NCBI RefSeq assembly: GCF_002285795.1
Contig: NZ_CP022961.1
Coordinates: 1,178,001-1,242,000, forward strand
Origin: Plantactinospora sp. KBS50
Lineage (GTDB): Bacteria > Actinomycetota > Actinomycetes > Mycobacteriales > Micromonosporaceae
DNA: 64,000 nucleotides
Reading direction: 5' to 3'
Part shown: positions 63,009 through 64,000 of the stretch, in pieces
How the letters are laid out: each line of letters starts with the position of its first letter
Position numbering within the stretch: the stretch's first letter is position 1
Position numbers and translations under genes: made by a program
The notes under the pieces: model-generated
What the model was told of the DNA's origin: nothing
The model's database searches: none
Seen by the model: only the letters and a program-made list of their open reading frames with translations

Positions 63009-63866
63009 GTGGTGGCAGATCCGGAGCCGTTCCTGAGATTCGCACATGAGAGCCGCGATGGGCTGCACTGCTATGTGGCCCGTGCCGACGAGGCGGATAT
63101 GCCTGGCCCGCTGTGGCCGGGGCTGTGGGAGCAGGAGTATTCCGACGATGCGGACCTGAATCCGTGGTGTCGATACGCGATCAACAACGGTGATGGTGAG
63201 GCCCTGGCGGTGTGGCGGGCGCTGGCCTGGGAGCTGACCGCGGGCCGGAGTAGGTTCGCCACTCCCGCCTACTACCGCGACGAGGTAGCTCAGCTGCGGG
63301 GCATGAACCGTGAGGCGGTGCGGCTGGTCCGCTGGGAGTACGAGGTCGACGTCGAGCAGCCCGAGTGGCTCAGCGCGGACATCGGGTTTGTCCCGGCTCG
63401 TGCCTGCGTGCCACTACGGCCGATTCCGGACCCATGGCAACGAGAACACGCCAGCTTCGCCGGTCTGTTCGACGTGGCAAGCTTCCGCCACCTCACCGAC
63501 CTTGCCCTGGCCGTCGCCGGCGACGCTACCTCGGAGATCACGCTGTTCGCCCTCCACGATCCAGGCCGGGCCAACTTGCTGGCCTCGACGCTGGATCAGG
63601 CGCACCGTCCTGACCTGACCGAGATGCTGCAGCCCGGCGACATCTTCGTCGACCTAGCCGTGGTCCACGATCTTGGTGCCGGCGCTGCCAGCTACCTCAC
63701 CATCAAGACACTCGAAGCCACCGACGAGGTCAACCACGCAGGCGAGCACTTCAGTCAAGCGTTTCGCCGCTATGCGAACCAGGCCAACCGGATCCGCACT
63801 TTCAACGAGTTCAACACCGCCATCGATCACCTGCTCGGCCCGCCCCGCAGCATCGGCACCACTTGA
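63009..63866 (+). CDS. unrecognised 285-residue protein
   Basis: Tandem GTG codons at 63009 and 63012 are the candidate starts. The product is soluble with no signal peptide; it includes LRFAHESRDGLHCYVARADE, WRALAWELTAGRSRFATPAY and TFNEFNTAIDHLLGPPRS. I recognise no family. The reading frame is clean, with codon use normal for the region, so it is probably a real gene. The 134 bases after it to the window end show nothing definite. Confidence 0.6.
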   Translation: MVADPEPFLRFAHESRDGLHCYVARADEADMPGPLWPGLWEQEYSDDADLNPWCRYAINNGDGEALAVWRALAWELTAGRSRFATPAYYRDEVAQLRGMNREAVRLVRWEYEVDVEQPEWLSADIGFVPARACVPLRPIPDPWQREHASFAGLFDVASFRHLTDLALAVAGDATSEITLFALHDPGRANLLASTLDQAHRPDLTEMLQPGDIFVDLAVVHDLGAGAASYLTIKTLEATDEVNHAGEHFSQAFRRYANQANRIRTFNEFNTAIDHLLGPPRSIGTT

Positions 63867-64000
63867 CGATGACCCCTCAACCGCGCACTGACACACTCGC
63901 ACGGCGGCAGATGAGGATGACACGGCATCGAATCAGCCGGCTATTTCGTATCGCGACGGTGACGGAGCCGATCGAACGCTTTCGGGGACGAGACCTCCGG

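Noticed and set aside
62420-63866. Two adjacent unknown genes as a toxin-antitoxin or immunity pair
   Set aside because: They are separated by 133 bases, sizes are atypical, and no toxin motif is visible.

Overview
The window is high-GC actinomycete chromosome. GTG and TTG starts, 4-bp stop/start overlaps, an ECF41 sigma factor, CUT1 sugar transport without its own ATPase and a short CAACTTCGCCGAAG-type intergenic hairpin all fit Micromonosporaceae (Micromonospora or a relative). That placement is inference from style and gene content; there is no rRNA or other marker gene here.

Layout. 0-4 kb: end of an FMN reductase gene, a response regulator, an epimerase gene cut by an IS256-family element, and a headless DUF4143 remnant. 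4.2-9.8 kb: an SDR, then two HIT proteins, a cytidylate-kinase-like protein, a ThiL/AIR-synthase-like protein and a SAM methyltransferase, which look like one small pathway of unknown product. 9.8-12 kb: ECF41 sigma factor with a flavoprotein oxidoreductase. 12.1-19.7 kb: trpF facing a six-gene minus-strand operon (fold-III decarboxylase relative without a visible PLP lysine, PdxH-like, YggS-like, trimethylamine-dehydrogenase-like flavoenzyme, TrpD, TrpC) preceded by a strong RNA hairpin. 20-23.3 kb: HAD phosphatase, LysE exporter, B3/4 tRNA-editing-like protein and a membrane protein.

23.6-48.6 kb is the most striking part: a locus that reads as a complete D-arabinan (mycobacterial-type arabinogalactan or lipoarabinomannan) deconstruction system. 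Two DUF4185 (GH183) endo-D-arabinanase-like proteins are exported, a CUT1 ABC importer would take up the fragments, GH172 (DUF2961) and GH116 enzymes without signal peptides would finish them inside the cell, and a FucI-type isomerase plus FGGY kinase would take D-arabinose through D-ribulose to ribulose 5-phosphate. A LacI repressor sits in the locus, and at least six matching palindromes (consensus TGAAATCGATTWCA) lie before its transcription units. Interleaved are a secreted GH43/GH32-like propeller enzyme, three exported peptidoglycan hydrolases (M23; SLT-like; SLT-like plus amidase) that share a nearly identical FG-GAP repeat domain, and a Tat-type esterase of the antigen-85 superfamily. 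Together these could dismantle a mycolyl-arabinogalactan-peptidoglycan wall. The two full FG-GAP copies form a ~0.95-kb inverted repeat around the locus.

48.7-55.1 kb: ordinary genes (M50 protease with CBS domains, aldo/keto reductase, hemerythrin, and a MoxR ATPase-VWA pair). 55.2-59.6 kb: five consecutive genes (DinB-like, AAA ATPase, DUF2201 metallopeptidase/VWA, GNAT, DUF1877), each carrying a frameshift: a decay zone or local sequence error. 59.8-64 kb: HSL-type hydrolase with a divergent TetR regulator, a histidine phosphatase and two unrecognised proteins. I saw no tRNA, rRNA or CRISPR array.
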